Below, piece by piece: positions 36,002 to 45,537 of a DNA stretch of 64,000 nt (positions are counted from its first letter, which is position 1; each line of letters starts with the position of its first letter). Source of the stretch: Buttiauxella noackiae ATCC 51607 (GTDB taxonomy: Bacteria > Pseudomonadota > Gammaproteobacteria > Enterobacterales > Enterobacteriaceae); assembly GCF_001654865.1 (NCBI RefSeq), contig NZ_LXEO01000066.1:28710-92709 (forward strand). Reading direction: 5' to 3'. The translations under genes and the position numbers were made by a program. The notes under the pieces are model-generated. The model was not told the origin of the DNA, searched no databases, and saw only the letters and a list, made by a program, of their open reading frames with translations.

Positions 36002-37819
36002 ATGATCGATGAACTTCAAGCCAGCAAATCTTGCTATTTCTACCGCCAAAAAGCTTCAATCACGACAGTTGCGATCACGGCATTGTTCCGGGCTATTAGA
36101 AAGGCGCAAACTTCCCCTTCCAACAATCTTTTCTCTTTCATTCGGCAGCCCCACGGGGCGTCAATTTGGTCTGCTTTGTGCTTTCAGTTTGACAAGGCAC
36201 CGGCTTTTCTGCCTGGCTCTCAAAGTGTGATCGACCGGGTAACCGGATATTTGCTGATCGTCGAGCATCGCGATTATGTTGCCATTTTCAAATCCCAGAT
36301 CGATATCCCTGCTTATTTCTCCAAGCGGCACTTGCAGCGTATAAGCGCCCAAGATATCGACCGTGGACTGACAAGTAAGGACTCGGTATTTGCCCGGGTC
36401 CGACTGAGGCATATGAATCTATCCCGCCTTGCATTGCGCAGCAAGACGCTTGAAGGCGAGAACCTCCAGAACAATGTAGGTATGGCTTCCTCGGCTCGAT
36501 TTGCCCCGCTGGGTTACAGCTTTACTGAAGAGGACAAACACTTTTCAACGACGCCGCGAACCGGGCGGATTTCTCTTCGCGCGGATCGCTCGGGCTATTT
36601 GGATTTAGTTGATTATGCCTGCCAAATCATTGATCGCTTACACCCTCGTCCTGGCAGACCAACCTCTTCACCTTTCCTAGCAGCTTTCGCGCGGCCGATG
36701 GAGCTATCAGATCTGACGGCTAGCCCTGCCCAGTTTGCGGTTGATACCGCTATTCTCGGACAGGCCATCTTTGATGACAAAATTATCCGCTTGGTCAAAC
36801 CTGACGGAGGAGGCTATCGTGAGCTGCCAAAGGCTGAAGTCGATTTGATACTCACGGAGCTGACAGATATCTTGTACGTCGCTAAAAACGATACTGGCAA
36901 ACACATGGTTTCCCAGCAGGGAACAGGTGTAGAGGTAGGTGAGATCGCGATCAATAAAACGCGAATCGCTTTGAAACGCCTTACACTGCCTTTGCTCGCC
37001 GATGTATACGTAGAGGATACTCAATTTGCACTTGGTGCGGACGATAACTGCACCCCGCTTAAGCAGTTTATCGACAAACAGGACACGTTTATCGTCTTAT
37101 TTGACCAGCCGAAATTTGCCTATCTAGACGGCAGCCTTTACCAAGACGACTCATTGGTCAACGGTGGCACACAGTTCTTGGGCTATCTTTTCGGTAATGC
37201 AGAGTTAGCAACTGTCACAGATGAAAAAGGTACCTTTACTGCTGCCCATCGTACGTTCGATCCAGACTCTACATTTGGCGCTGTACTGTCGACGATCGCC
37301 CGCGAAGACGATGTCATAGTCTGCGATGATCTTGGAGATGAATGGGCGGATTTCGTTGGGTTTAGAACCGATCCTGCTTCACCAAGAGTCACCTTCTATC
37401 ATGCAAAGCACGGTGAGCTGACTCTTGGCGCTGGTGCATTTCACGTATCAGTAAGCCAGGCTATCAAGAACCTAGGCAACCTCACGCTGCCCGCTCCAGC
37501 CATGGGTAAAAAGTTTGCACGCTGGGAGCGATTTTACACCAACAACAAAGTAAGGACTGGCATTCATCGAACATGCCGTGGCACACCTGCTGAGTCAAGG
37601 GCTGCTGTGGAGTTTTGCAGGAATGCGCCTCACACCTCCAAACGGGTGGCCATAGTGACTTCATCACTGAGCAAGGCCGCTGTTGAGCAAATATTCAAGG
37701 ACATTGAAGCGGGCCATACTGCCAATCCATATTTCGTCCAGCTATATTGGTTGCTATCGTCCTTTTTCGCTGCCTGTACTGAGGTAGGAGCATTCGGGTG
37801 CGTAATATGCCAGGAATAA
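36002..37819 (+). CDS. unknown 605-residue protein with nuclease-like motif, candidate defence gene
   Basis: I do not recognise a named family. The start at 36002 (MIDELQ) has AGGGA 7 bases upstream; an in-frame ATG 48 bases earlier lacks one. The chain is soluble. Residues 440-451 (VCDDLGDEWADF) and 465-471 (FYHAKHG) form a D..E....D then x-H-x-K pattern like the core of PD-(D/E)xK-type domains seen at the C-terminus of some defence helicases and restriction factors. The N-terminal half has no obvious motif. A single gene flanked by a repeat and a terminator, next to satellite-island cargo, and base composition nearer to the chromosome than the AT-rich module. A defence nuclease role is inference. 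Confidence 0.7.
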   Translation: MIDELQASKSCYFYRQKASITTVAITALFRAIRKAQTSPSNNLFSFIRQPHGASIWSALCFQFDKAPAFLPGSQSVIDRVTGYLLIVEHRDYVAIFKSQIDIPAYFSKRHLQRISAQDIDRGLTSKDSVFARVRLRHMNLSRLALRSKTLEGENLQNNVGMASSARFAPLGYSFTEEDKHFSTTPRTGRISLRADRSGYLDLVDYACQIIDRLHPRPGRPTSSPFLAAFARPMELSDLTASPAQFAVDTAILGQAIFDDKIIRLVKPDGGGYRELPKAEVDLILTELTDILYVAKNDTGKHMVSQQGTGVEVGEIAINKTRIALKRLTLPLLADVYVEDTQFALGADDNCTPLKQFIDKQDTFIVLFDQPKFAYLDGSLYQDDSLVNGGTQFLGYLFGNAELATVTDEKGTFTAAHRTFDPDSTFGAVLSTIAREDDVIVCDDLGDEWADFVGFRTDPASPRVTFYHAKHGELTLGAGAFHVSVSQAIKNLGNLTLPAPAMGKKFARWERFYTNNKVRTGIHRTCRGTPAESRAAVEFCRNAPHTSKRVAIVTSSLSKAAVEQIFKDIEAGHTANPYFVQLYWLLSSFFAACTEVGAFGCVICQE

Positions 37820-38013
37820 TTCAGTGGGATTAAAAGAACTGACTCATTGTGTTATTCAGTCTCAATCGCTGACTATATTTCAGGCTACCACCTAGTTACC
37901 ACTTGATTTAAACCTAGCGTTGCATCGACCAATTGAACTCACAGCACAGAACGGCCTATCAGCATTGTAAAAATATTCAGATATATATCATTCAACTGAA
38001 CATACCGCATTAA

Positions 38014-38043
38014 CGGCAGAACCTCACGGTTCTGCCTTTTTTG
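38014..38043 (+). terminator. terminator before yfjP
   Basis: Stem GGCAGAACC / GGTTCTGCC (38015-38023 with 38028-38036), loop TCAC, followed by TTTTTTGTTTT. It ends transcription from the left before the YfjP gene. Confidence 0.9.
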
Positions 38044-38065
38044 TTTTCATTTCAGAGGAGTAGTG

Positions 38066-38929
38066 ATGAAAAAATCTGAAGGCTTGCAGTCGCTGCAGCG
38101 GTCGCTTTCTGGCCTGCCACAGTGGGCGTCAGAACGTATTCTGAAGCAAATAAACCAGCTTACTCACTATGAGCCGGTGATTGGCATTATGGGCAAAACC
38201 GGGGCGGGAAAATCGTCGCTGTGCAATGCCTTGTTTGCCAGTGAGGTTTCACCTGTCAGCGATGTGGCCGCCTGTACGCGCGAACCACTGCGCTTTAGTC
38301 TGCAGGTAGGCGAGCGTTGCATGACGCTGGTGGATCTACCGGGTGTCGGTGAAAACGGTACCCGCGATGCTGAATATGCTGCGCTTTATCGGCAACAGTT
38401 TCCCCGGCTGGACCTGGTGCTGTGGCTGATTAAGGCCGATGACCGGGCGCTGGCGGTGGATGAACATTTTTACCGCCACGTGATCGGTGAGTCTTACCGG
38501 CATAAGGTGCTGTTTGTTATCAGCCAGGCTGATAAAGTCGAGCCCACCAGTGGTGGCAATAAACTATCCACAGAGCAAAAGCAGAACATCAGCCGTAAAA
38601 TCTGCCTGCTGCATGAACTGTTCCAGCCCGTGCATCCGGTGTGTACTGTATCAACACGCCTGCAATGGGGGCTTAGGGTGATGGCTGAGCGGATGATTCG
38701 TTGTTTGCCTCGTGAGGCCACCAGCCCGGTAGCGGCACAGCTCAGTGCGCCGCTTCGTAGCGATGCCGTTAATAAAAAAGCCTGTGACGATTTTGGTGAA
38801 ACGGTTGGCTCGGTGCTGGACACAGTAAGTTCCATGCCGCTGCTACCAGCCCCGATCCGGGCAATCATTCAAGCTGTACGCAATACCGTGGTATCGGTCG
38901 CCCGTGCCGTCTGGAGTTTCTTCTTCTGA
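38066..38929 (+). CDS. yfjP: YfjP/YkfA/YeeP-family GTPase
   Basis: A 287-residue Era-like GTPase of the kind carried by CP4-type islands. G1 GKTGAGKS is at residues 43-50, G3 DLPG at 90-93, G4 SQADK near 152-156. A hydrophobic C-terminus (VVSVARAVWSFFF) may touch the membrane. ATG at 38066 is chosen over the adjacent GTG at 38063 because GAGGAG lies 5 bases upstream. Cellular role unknown. It heads the island cargo segment that continues with DUF932, YfjR and Ag43-like genes, the order known from CP4-57/CP4-44. Confidence 0.9.
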   Translation: MKKSEGLQSLQRSLSGLPQWASERILKQINQLTHYEPVIGIMGKTGAGKSSLCNALFASEVSPVSDVAACTREPLRFSLQVGERCMTLVDLPGVGENGTRDAEYAALYRQQFPRLDLVLWLIKADDRALAVDEHFYRHVIGESYRHKVLFVISQADKVEPTSGGNKLSTEQKQNISRKICLLHELFQPVHPVCTVSTRLQWGLRVMAERMIRCLPREATSPVAAQLSAPLRSDAVNKKACDDFGETVGSVLDTVSSMPLLPAPIRAIIQAVRNTVVSVARAVWSFFF

Positions 38930-38957
38930 GTTTTCTTCAACCCTTTGCTATTCCCTG

Positions 38958-38989
38958 AGCCCTGTCGCCTGTGCGACAGGGCTTTTCTT
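38958..38989 (+). terminator. terminator between yfjP and yfjQ
   Basis: Perfect ten-base stem AGCCCTGTCG / CGACAGGGCT, six-base loop, followed by TTTCTTTATTT. It implies that yfjQ has its own promoter or depends on read-through. Confidence 0.85.
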
Positions 38990-39016
38990 TATTTAATTTC
39001 AGTAAGGAATCTGCTT

Positions 39017-39838
39017 ATGACCCGTCTGGCTTCGCGCTTTGGCGCTGCAAATGTTATCCGTCGTGAACGTCCGTTAACCCATGAAGAGCTGTATCGTACG
39101 GTGCCCAGTGTCTTCAGCGAAGACAAACATGCTTCACGTAGTGAGCGTTATACCTACATACCCACCATTACTCTGCTCGACAGCCTGCAACGTGAAGGCT
39201 TTCAGCCGTTCTTTGCCTGTCAGACCCGGGTTCGTGACCCGGAACGTCGCGAGCATACAAAGCACATGTTACGCCTGCGCCGTGAGGGCCAGATTACTGT
39301 CAAGCAGGTGCCAGAAATCATTCTGCTGAATTCACATGACGGTTCCAGTTCGTACCAGATGCTGCCGGGATTATTTCGTGAGGTTTGCCAGAATGGGCTG
39401 ATTTGCGGTGAGACCTTTGGTGAGGTACGCGTTCCGCATAAAGGGGATGTGGTGAGTCAGGTGATTGAAGGGGCGTATGAAGTACTGGGGATTTTTGACC
39501 GGGTGGAGGAAAAGCGCGATGCCATGCAGTCGCTGATGCTTCCACCACCGGCCCGGCAGGCACTGGCGAAAGCGGCAATTACTTATCGGTTTGGTGAAGA
39601 CCACCAGCCAGTGACCCCGGCACAAGTCCTGACACCAAGGCGTTATGAAGATTACAGCGATGACCTGTGGACCACCTATCAGCGCATTCAGGAGAACCTT
39701 ATTAAGGGCGGGCTAAGTGGTCGTAGTGCAAAAGGTGGACGAACCCATACCCGTGCGGTACGTGGCATAGATGGCGATGTGAAACTTAACCGGGCCCTGT
39801 GGGTGATGGCAGAGACGCTGCTGACACAGATGTCCTGA
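39017..39838 (+). CDS. yfjQ: DUF932 protein (YfjQ/YkfF-like)
   Basis: A 273-residue DUF932 protein, close in length to E. coli YfjQ. It contains the family segments FACQTRVRDPERREHTKHML (about 53-72) and EIILLNSHDGSSSYQ. The start at 39017 (MTRLASRFG) has TAAGGA upstream; a longer frame from 38945 runs through the preceding terminator and is rejected. Family function is unknown, though it is a constant companion of YfjP-type GTPases on islands. Confidence 0.88.
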   Translation: MTRLASRFGAANVIRRERPLTHEELYRTVPSVFSEDKHASRSERYTYIPTITLLDSLQREGFQPFFACQTRVRDPERREHTKHMLRLRREGQITVKQVPEIILLNSHDGSSSYQMLPGLFREVCQNGLICGETFGEVRVPHKGDVVSQVIEGAYEVLGIFDRVEEKRDAMQSLMLPPPARQALAKAAITYRFGEDHQPVTPAQVLTPRRYEDYSDDLWTTYQRIQENLIKGGLSGRSAKGGRTHTRAVRGIDGDVKLNRALWVMAETLLTQMS

Positions 39839-40073
39839 AAACGGGCAACACACATAGAGTGAGTTGTTAGCGTTACGTTAAAAAGGGACACCACCTGTCC
39901 TTCCTGAATTTTATTACCTGCTGAAAAAACAGTCTATTTCCTCTGTAACCCCTGCCAGCGCTCATCTTCGCAAAACGAAAAAATAGTTTTTACAGTGTCC
40001 ATACCCTGTCCGCCCCCCTCTTTAAAGTAATCACATCCATTTTCAGCAGGTTAACCTACACGGAGAGTTTCAC

Positions 40074-40760
40074 ATGACACAGGCAGAGCGTCGCCATGAC
40101 CGGCTGGCTGTCAGGCTGTCGTTGATTATCAGCCGCCTGGTGGCAGGCGAAACGCTGAGCGTGCGTAAGCTGGCTATCGAGTTTGGGGTATCGGTCAGAA
40201 CCCTGCGGCGGGATTTTCGTGAGCGGCTGATTTATCTGGACCTGGAGTATCAGAACGGTTACTGCCACCTGCGCTCATCGAATGCCGGTGCTCAGGGTGA
40301 GCTGGACGTGCTCACCTTTGCCCACCGCACCGGTCTGGCGGGCATGTTTCCCGGTCTGGACCGTCGGCTGGTCAACATCCTGCTGACCAGTGATGACGCG
40401 CCGTGCCTGGCCGGAGATATTTTTAAGACAGGCAAACCTTCTGCACCCCTGTCTTTTTACCGTCTGGTAAAAGCCATCAATACCTGTCAGCGCGTGACCC
40501 TCCTGGCAGAGGGGCAGCGCTGTGAACGGCTGGCACCCTACCGTCTGATTGCACAGAAAGGAGACTGGTATCTGATAGCCGAATATAACGGACATCCTGC
40601 AGTTTTCACCCTGAGTGAAATCCATATAGTGCAGCCCACAACGGAGGTATTCAGGCGTAACGAACGCCTGTACCGGCTGGGGGAAGACACCGGTTTTGTC
40701 CGGGCTCTGCCGCATATCCGGTGCATCCAGCAATCGCTGGATGCACTTTCTTCTACATAA
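40074..40760 (+). CDS. yfjR: YfjR-like helix-turn-helix WYL-type regulator
   Basis: A 228-residue regulator: an N-terminal DeoR-like helix-turn-helix (about residues 25-55; [21 protein letters not shown]) and a WYL-type C-terminal domain (about 120-200; [18 protein letters not shown]). WYL regulators sense nucleic acids or nucleotides and often control defence or toxin genes on islands. CGGAGAG lies before the ATG. A terminator follows it, then the Ag43-like gene only 76 bases on. Confidence 0.87.
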   Translation: MTQAERRHDRLAVRLSLIISRLVAGETLSVRKLAIEFGVSVRTLRRDFRERLIYLDLEYQNGYCHLRSSNAGAQGELDVLTFAHRTGLAGMFPGLDRRLVNILLTSDDAPCLAGDIFKTGKPSAPLSFYRLVKAINTCQRVTLLAEGQRCERLAPYRLIAQKGDWYLIAEYNGHPAVFTLSEIHIVQPTTEVFRRNERLYRLGEDTGFVRALPHIRCIQQSLDALSST

Positions 40761-40773
40761 CGTTTATTCACTG

Positions 40774-40807
40774 GCCTGCCTCCGCTTCTCGTGGAGGCAG
40801 GCTTTTT
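40774..40807 (+). terminator. strong terminator just before the Ag43-like gene
   Basis: Perfect ten-base stem GCCTGCCTCC / GGAGGCAGGC with a nine-base loop and TTTTT. It lies 28 bases before the autotransporter ATG, leaving no room for a promoter in between. Confidence 0.9.
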
Positions 40808-40835
40808 AATTTGCACACAATAATAAGGTAATACG

Positions 40836-43800
40836 ATGAAGCGAAACCTGAACACCAGCTACCGGCTGGTATGGAACGACGTTCTGGGAGCATTTATTGT
40901 TGTCTCAGAGCGGGCAAAAGCAAAAGGAAAACGTAGCGGTGCTGTTTTGGCGCTGGCCGTTGCCGGACTGGTGGCAAGCCCTGCGGTACTGGCCGATGAT
41001 TCACCGGGAAATATCAGTACAGTAGCCGCCGGTGAGGTGGTGAATGGCGCGGTCATCAGCAATCACGACGCGCAGCTGGTCTTCGGCGAGGCTAACAGCG
41101 CCGTCATTAATACCGGCCTGGAATATGGCGATGATGACGAGTCGAATACCGGCGGTCAGTTTGTACAGTCAGGTGGTGTGGCAAAACAAATTACCGTTAA
41201 CAATAACGGACTGCAGTCAGTACTGGATGGCGGCAGCGCCACAGACACAACCGTTAACAGCGGCGGCGGTCAGAGCATCCATGGTGAATCCTTTGACTCT
41301 ATTCTTAATGGTGGTGAACAGTGGGTGCATGCTGGTGGACTGGCTTCCGGCACATTGATTAATCAGGGCGGATATCAGCTGGTGAAAGCCGGCGCACAGG
41401 CTTCCGGTACAGTGGTCAATACCGGTGCACAGGGCGGGCCGGATGCGGAGAACTCTGACGGGCAGTGGGTTGCCGGTACCGCAACTGATACCACCATTAA
41501 TAACGATGGTCGGCAGATTATTGCGACAGGAGGCCTTGCCACCGGCACAGTGATTAAAGCTGGGGGCGACCAGAGTGTGAATGGTCATGCACAACATACC
41601 CGACTGGACGGCGGGAATCAGTACGTCCATTCCGGGGCCACGGCATCGGATACGGTGATTAATGCCAACGGCTGGCAGGTGGTAAAAGACGGCGCGACAG
41701 GGGACCACACCACAGTAAATAACAGCGGTAAGCTACAGGTTAACGCCGGGGGCACCGCCACCGATGTCACCATGAATGTTGGTGGGGCACTGATCACCAG
41801 TACCGCTGCCACCGTGTCCGGGACCAACAGCCTGGGTAACTTCAGCGTGGATGCGGCGACTGCGAGTGCCACTAACGTGTTGCTGGAAAACGGCGGGCGT
41901 CTTGATGTACTGGGCAACGGCAGTGCCGATACCACTACGGTCAATCAGGGCGGTATTCTGGCTGTCTCCTCCGGCGGTAAGGCAGAGAACATCATCATGA
42001 ATAGCGGCGGCGTGCTGATTGCCGATACTGGCGCAACGGTCAGTGGCACGAACGTTTCCGGCGTCTTCGGCATTGATGCGGCAACCGGCAAAGCCAGCAA
42101 CCTGCGTCTCGATAATGGCAGCCAGTTTTCCGTCCTGGGCAACGGCAGTGCGGATAACACCACCGTAGGGGCGGGCAGTACGCTGAATGTGGCGCAGGGC
42201 GGTACACTTACCGGCACCACCACCTTTAATGACGGCGCGTCGCTGACGGGGAATGCCACCAACAACGGACAACTGCATTTCAGCAACGGTAACTCGGCCA
42301 TCAGTGGTTCGGTGAGCGGTGACGGTCAGTTACTCAAGGACGGGGACGGCACCCTGACGGTCAGCAACGGCACGCTGTCCCAGTCACAGGTGACCCTCAG
42401 TCAGGGAACGCTGGCGCTGAATAATGCCGTTATCAACAGCGACATTATTGCGCAGTCCGGCACGCAGGTGCGCCTGACCGGTAACTCAGTGATGAACGGG
42501 GCGATTGACCCGACCGATGTCACCCTCGACAGTGGTGCCAGCTGGAATATTCAGCGTGGTGCGACGGTTAAATCGGTGCTCGACAACCTGGATAGCGCCG
42601 GAACCATCAGCTTTACGCCAGCCACAGGCAGTCACTTTGTCCCTGAAACGCTGACGGTAACGAATCTGACGGGCCGCAACGGCACAATTAACCTGTCCCT
42701 TCGCCTTGATGACCCGACCTTCCCGATCGATATGCTGGTGATTGACGGCGGAAGAGCAACCGGTAAAACCTGGCTGAACTTCACTAATGCCGGTGATGCC
42801 GGGCTCGGCCTTGCCACTACCGGCAACGGTATCAAAGTGGTGGATGCGATTAACGGAGCCACTACCGATGCGGGTGCTTTTGCACTGGGTCGTAAACTGC
42901 AGGCCGGGGCGTATAACTACACCCTGAACCACGGCAGTGCCGATGAGAACTGGTATCTCTCCAGCGAAGCCGGCTACCGTGCCGAAGTGGCACTTTACGC
43001 CTCTGTGTTTGCGCAGAGCATGGATTACGACCGGGCACTGGCAGGTTCATACAGCCAGCGCAGCAGTGCGGTGACTGACCAAGGTCTCTGGGGGCGTATT
43101 CAGGGCGGGCATACCGGGCATGACGGTAACGGCGGTATTGCACAGGGCGACACGCCGGAAAGCAGCGGCAGCTACGGCTTTATTCAGCTCGGTGGTGACC
43201 TGTTGAAGCATGATACCGGCTTACTCTCCCTGACCAGTGGTCTGTATGGTGCTGCCGGTCAGTCGCTGGTGGATGTGAAAAACGATGACCGCTCTGCAGC
43301 GGGCTACGTGCGTGATACGGTATACAGCCTCGGCGGTTATCTGACAGCGGTTCATGCAACCAGCGGGCTGTGGGCCGATGTGGTGGCGCAGGGTTCACGT
43401 CACAGCCTGAAAGCCAGCTCTGAAGACAACCGTTTCGACACCCGGGGTACCGGCTGGCTTGCCTCACTGGAAACCGGTCTGCCGTTTAACATCAGTCAGG
43501 GACTGGTGCTGGAGCCACAACTGCAGTACGTCTGGCAGGATCTGTCTCTGGATAATGGTCATGATAGCGGCGGTTATGTGAACTTTGGCGACGGCAGTGC
43601 ACAGCATGTCCGGGCCGGACTCCGTTTCGGTAGTTCGTCTGAAATGGACTTCGGTAAAGGGACCTCTACAGTCGCAGGCTTTGCTGACAGCATGAAGCAC
43701 AGCGTCAGCGAGTTGCCGGTGAACTGGTGGGTACGTCCTTCTGTTATCCGTACCTTCAGCTCAGACGGCGATATGAGCATGGGCACAGCGACAGCAGGCA

Positions 43801-43976
43801 GCAATGTCAGCTTCAGCCCGTCTCAGGATGGCTCATCTGTTGATTTCCAGGCCGGTATTGATGCGCTTATCCGCCAGAACGTGACGCTGGGTATACAGGG
43901 TGGCTATACCCGCAGCGTCAGCGGTAGCAGTGCTGATGGCTACAACGGTCAGGCAACGCTGAAAGTCGCTTTCTGA
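40836..43976 (+). CDS. Ag43/AIDA-type self-associating autotransporter
   Basis: A 1046-residue autotransporter like antigen 43 (Flu). The N-terminus (LNTSYRLVWNDVLGAFIVVSE) is an extended signal peptide region close to that of Ag43, with cleavage after SPAVLA (about residue 52). The passenger (about 53-720) is a beta-helix of 'GGxAxxTxVNxGG' turns; the last 290 residues form the beta-barrel and end in Phe. Ag43 mediates autoaggregation and biofilm. GATC sites that bring Dam/OxyR phase control in E. coli flu are absent from the 200 bases upstream. TAAGG precedes the ATG. Neighbouring genes are those of CP4-44, where flu sits. Confidence 0.92.
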   Translation: MKRNLNTSYRLVWNDVLGAFIVVSERAKAKGKRSGAVLALAVAGLVASPAVLADDSPGNISTVAAGEVVNGAVISNHDAQLVFGEANSAVINTGLEYGDDDESNTGGQFVQSGGVAKQITVNNNGLQSVLDGGSATDTTVNSGGGQSIHGESFDSILNGGEQWVHAGGLASGTLINQGGYQLVKAGAQASGTVVNTGAQGGPDAENSDGQWVAGTATDTTINNDGRQIIATGGLATGTVIKAGGDQSVNGHAQHTRLDGGNQYVHSGATASDTVINANGWQVVKDGATGDHTTVNNSGKLQVNAGGTATDVTMNVGGALITSTAATVSGTNSLGNFSVDAATASATNVLLENGGRLDVLGNGSADTTTVNQGGILAVSSGGKAENIIMNSGGVLIADTGATVSGTNVSGVFGIDAATGKASNLRLDNGSQFSVLGNGSADNTTVGAGSTLNVAQGGTLTGTTTFNDGASLTGNATNNGQLHFSNGNSAISGSVSGDGQLLKDGDGTLTVSNGTLSQSQVTLSQGTLALNNAVINSDIIAQSGTQVRLTGNSVMNGAIDPTDVTLDSGASWNIQRGATVKSVLDNLDSAGTISFTPATGSHFVPETLTVTNLTGRNGTINLSLRLDDPTFPIDMLVIDGGRATGKTWLNFTNAGDAGLGLATTGNGIKVVDAINGATTDAGAFALGRKLQAGAYNYTLNHGSADENWYLSSEAGYRAEVALYASVFAQSMDYDRALAGSYSQRSSAVTDQGLWGRIQGGHTGHDGNGGIAQGDTPESSGSYGFIQLGGDLLKHDTGLLSLTSGLYGAAGQSLVDVKNDDRSAAGYVRDTVYSLGGYLTAVHATSGLWADVVAQGSRHSLKASSEDNRFDTRGTGWLASLETGLPFNISQGLVLEPQLQYVWQDLSLDNGHDSGGYVNFGDGSAQHVRAGLRFGSSSEMDFGKGTSTVAGFADSMKHSVSELPVNWWVRPSVIRTFSSDGDMSMGTATAGSNVSFSPSQDGSSVDFQAGIDALIRQNVTLGIQGGYTRSVSGSSADGYNGQATLKVAF

Positions 43977-43985
43977 TAACGCATC

Positions 43986-44051
43986 TGCCCCATTTACGGG
44001 GCATCACATAACCACTCCAGGCCCCTGTTGTTCTCGCAGCAGGGGCCTTTT
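43986..44051 (+). terminator. terminator pair after the Ag43-like gene
   Basis: A small stem TGCCCC / GGGGCA (43986-44003) is followed by a nine-base stem AGGCCCCTG / CAGGGGCCT (44019-44027 with 44040-44048) and TTTTGC. The second is the likely terminator. Confidence 0.7.
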
Positions 44052-44165
44052 GCATTCAATCGCAACACCGTTTTCTCTCTTCAGACTCACCCGCTTTATC
44101 CCGATTTTTATCAACTACATCACGCCAGCCCTTACCGGCTGGCTTTTTTATTACGGAGCAAAACC

Positions 44166-44630
44166 ATGACCACACAAACTGATACAGCCCACTCGCCGAT
44201 GAGTGATTCACACATGTCTACCCTCATTACGGCCAGCCTGGTACCCGATGAACAGCGCCTGGATTTCTGGCCGCTGCACTTCGGGCGTATCCCGCAGTGG
44301 ATTTTTATCGAGACCCGTATCTTTGGCTGGATGGACCGCTTCTGTGAAGACTACAACGGTGGTATCTGGCATTTCCATACACTCAGCAACGGTGGTGCAT
44401 TTATGGCACCCGAAGCTGAGAATGATGAGAAATGGACATTGTTAAACAACATGAATGGCAACAGCGCGGAAATGAGCGAAGAAGCAGCGGGCATTGCTGT
44501 GTGCCTGATTGAGTACAGCCACCATTCCTGTCGTACAGAGTGCGATGCCATGACAGAGCATTACTACCAACTGAGGGATTACGCCCTTAGCCATCCCGAA
44601 TCCCACGCCATTCTCGCCATCATTGATTAA
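44166..44630 (+). CDS. yfjX: KlcA/YfjX-family antirestriction protein
   Basis: A 154-residue member of the ArdB/KlcA antirestriction family, with the signature WIFIETRIFGWMDRFCEDYNGGIWHFH (two parts, about residues 45-70). KlcA-type proteins protect incoming DNA from type I restriction. The start at 44166 has ACGGAG upstream; the longer frame from 44028 passes through the terminator and is rejected. It begins the yfjX-radC-yfjZ-ypjF string of CP4-type islands. Activity against a given host system is not known. Confidence 0.9.
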   Translation: MTTQTDTAHSPMSDSHMSTLITASLVPDEQRLDFWPLHFGRIPQWIFIETRIFGWMDRFCEDYNGGIWHFHTLSNGGAFMAPEAENDEKWTLLNNMNGNSAEMSEEAAGIAVCLIEYSHHSCRTECDAMTEHYYQLRDYALSHPESHAILAIID

Positions 44631-44641
44631 GGAGTTTTGCC

Positions 44642-45121
44642 ATGGAGAAACAACTGAACTTGTTTACGCCGGAACTACCGTTGACCTCACAGCGCACCAT
44701 TAAGCGAGCCCTGAATCTGCTTGACCACCATCTGCGTGAGCCGGGGGTGGCTTTCACCTCCACACAGGCGGCTCGCGACTGGCTCAGGCTGAAGATGGGA
44801 ACCCTTGAGCGCGAGGAATTTATCGTGCTGTACCTTAATAACCAGAACCAGCTGCTGGCTCACGAAACGCTCTTCACCGGCACCCTCAGTCACACTGAAG
44901 TTCATCCTCGCGAGGTGGTGAAACGCGCGCTGTACTTTAACGCAGCGGCGGTGATATTTGCCCATAACCACCCTTCCGGGGAGGTAAACCCTAGCCAGGC
45001 TGACAAAACCATTACCCAACGACTGGTAAAGGCGCTGATGCTGGTGGAAATCCGGGTACCCGACCACCTGATTGTCGGCGGCAGGCAAATATTCTCATTC
45101 GCCGAACATGGTCTTCTTTAA
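44642..45121 (+). CDS. yfjY: RadC-like JAB-domain protein (YfjY/YeeS)
   Basis: A 159-residue JAB1/MPN-type metalloprotease-fold protein. The metal motif HNHPSG with a later Asp (NPSQAD) is at about residues 103-115. Unlike full-length RadC it has a shortened helix-hairpin-helix region, as in the island paralogues YfjY, YeeS and YkfG. Function is unclear; the old link to DNA repair is not supported for RadC. It lies 11 bases after the antirestriction gene in one operon. Confidence 0.9.
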   Translation: MEKQLNLFTPELPLTSQRTIKRALNLLDHHLREPGVAFTSTQAARDWLRLKMGTLEREEFIVLYLNNQNQLLAHETLFTGTLSHTEVHPREVVKRALYFNAAAVIFAHNHPSGEVNPSQADKTITQRLVKALMLVEIRVPDHLIVGGRQIFSFAEHGLL

Positions 45122-45131
45122 CAGGAATAAA

Positions 45132-45458
45132 ATGATGAATAAAGACACTACCCAAACCTGGGGTCTTAAACGAGATATCACGCCATGCTTCGGAGCACGG
45201 CTGGTGCAGGAAGGTAATCGTCTGCATTTTCTGGCAGACCGGGCAGGATTCACCGGTATGTTCAGTGAGGTACAGGCCCTACAACTGGATGAAGCCTTCC
45301 CTCATTTTGTCGCACATCTGGAGCTGATGCTGCTCTCCTGTGAACTGAACCCCCGGTACGCGCATTGCGTCACGCTGTACCGTAATGGGTTGACCTGTGA
45401 AGCCGATACGTTGGGCAGTCATGGGTATGTATATATCGCAATTTATCCCTCAAAATAG
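45132..45458 (+). CDS. cbeA: CbeA/YfjZ-family antitoxin (type IV)
   Basis: A 108-residue protein close to E. coli YeeU/YfjZ: TWGLKRDITPCFGARLVQEG near residue 9-28 and CEADTLGSHGYVYIAIYP near the end. These antitoxins stabilise MreB and FtsZ filaments rather than binding the toxin. ATG at 45132 is followed by a second ATG; AGGA precedes both, so the exact first residue is uncertain by one. It is 10 bases after the RadC-like gene; the DUF987 gene usually found between them is missing. The cognate toxin follows. Confidence 0.92.
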   Translation: MMNKDTTQTWGLKRDITPCFGARLVQEGNRLHFLADRAGFTGMFSEVQALQLDEAFPHFVAHLELMLLSCELNPRYAHCVTLYRNGLTCEADTLGSHGYVYIAIYPSK

Positions 45459-45537
45459 GTTAAAGACTGATCTTTAGCTTTATCCCTGCATCGTAATCCT
45501 TCAAACCTTTTCCTCCTTTATTTAAGAGACTCAACAT

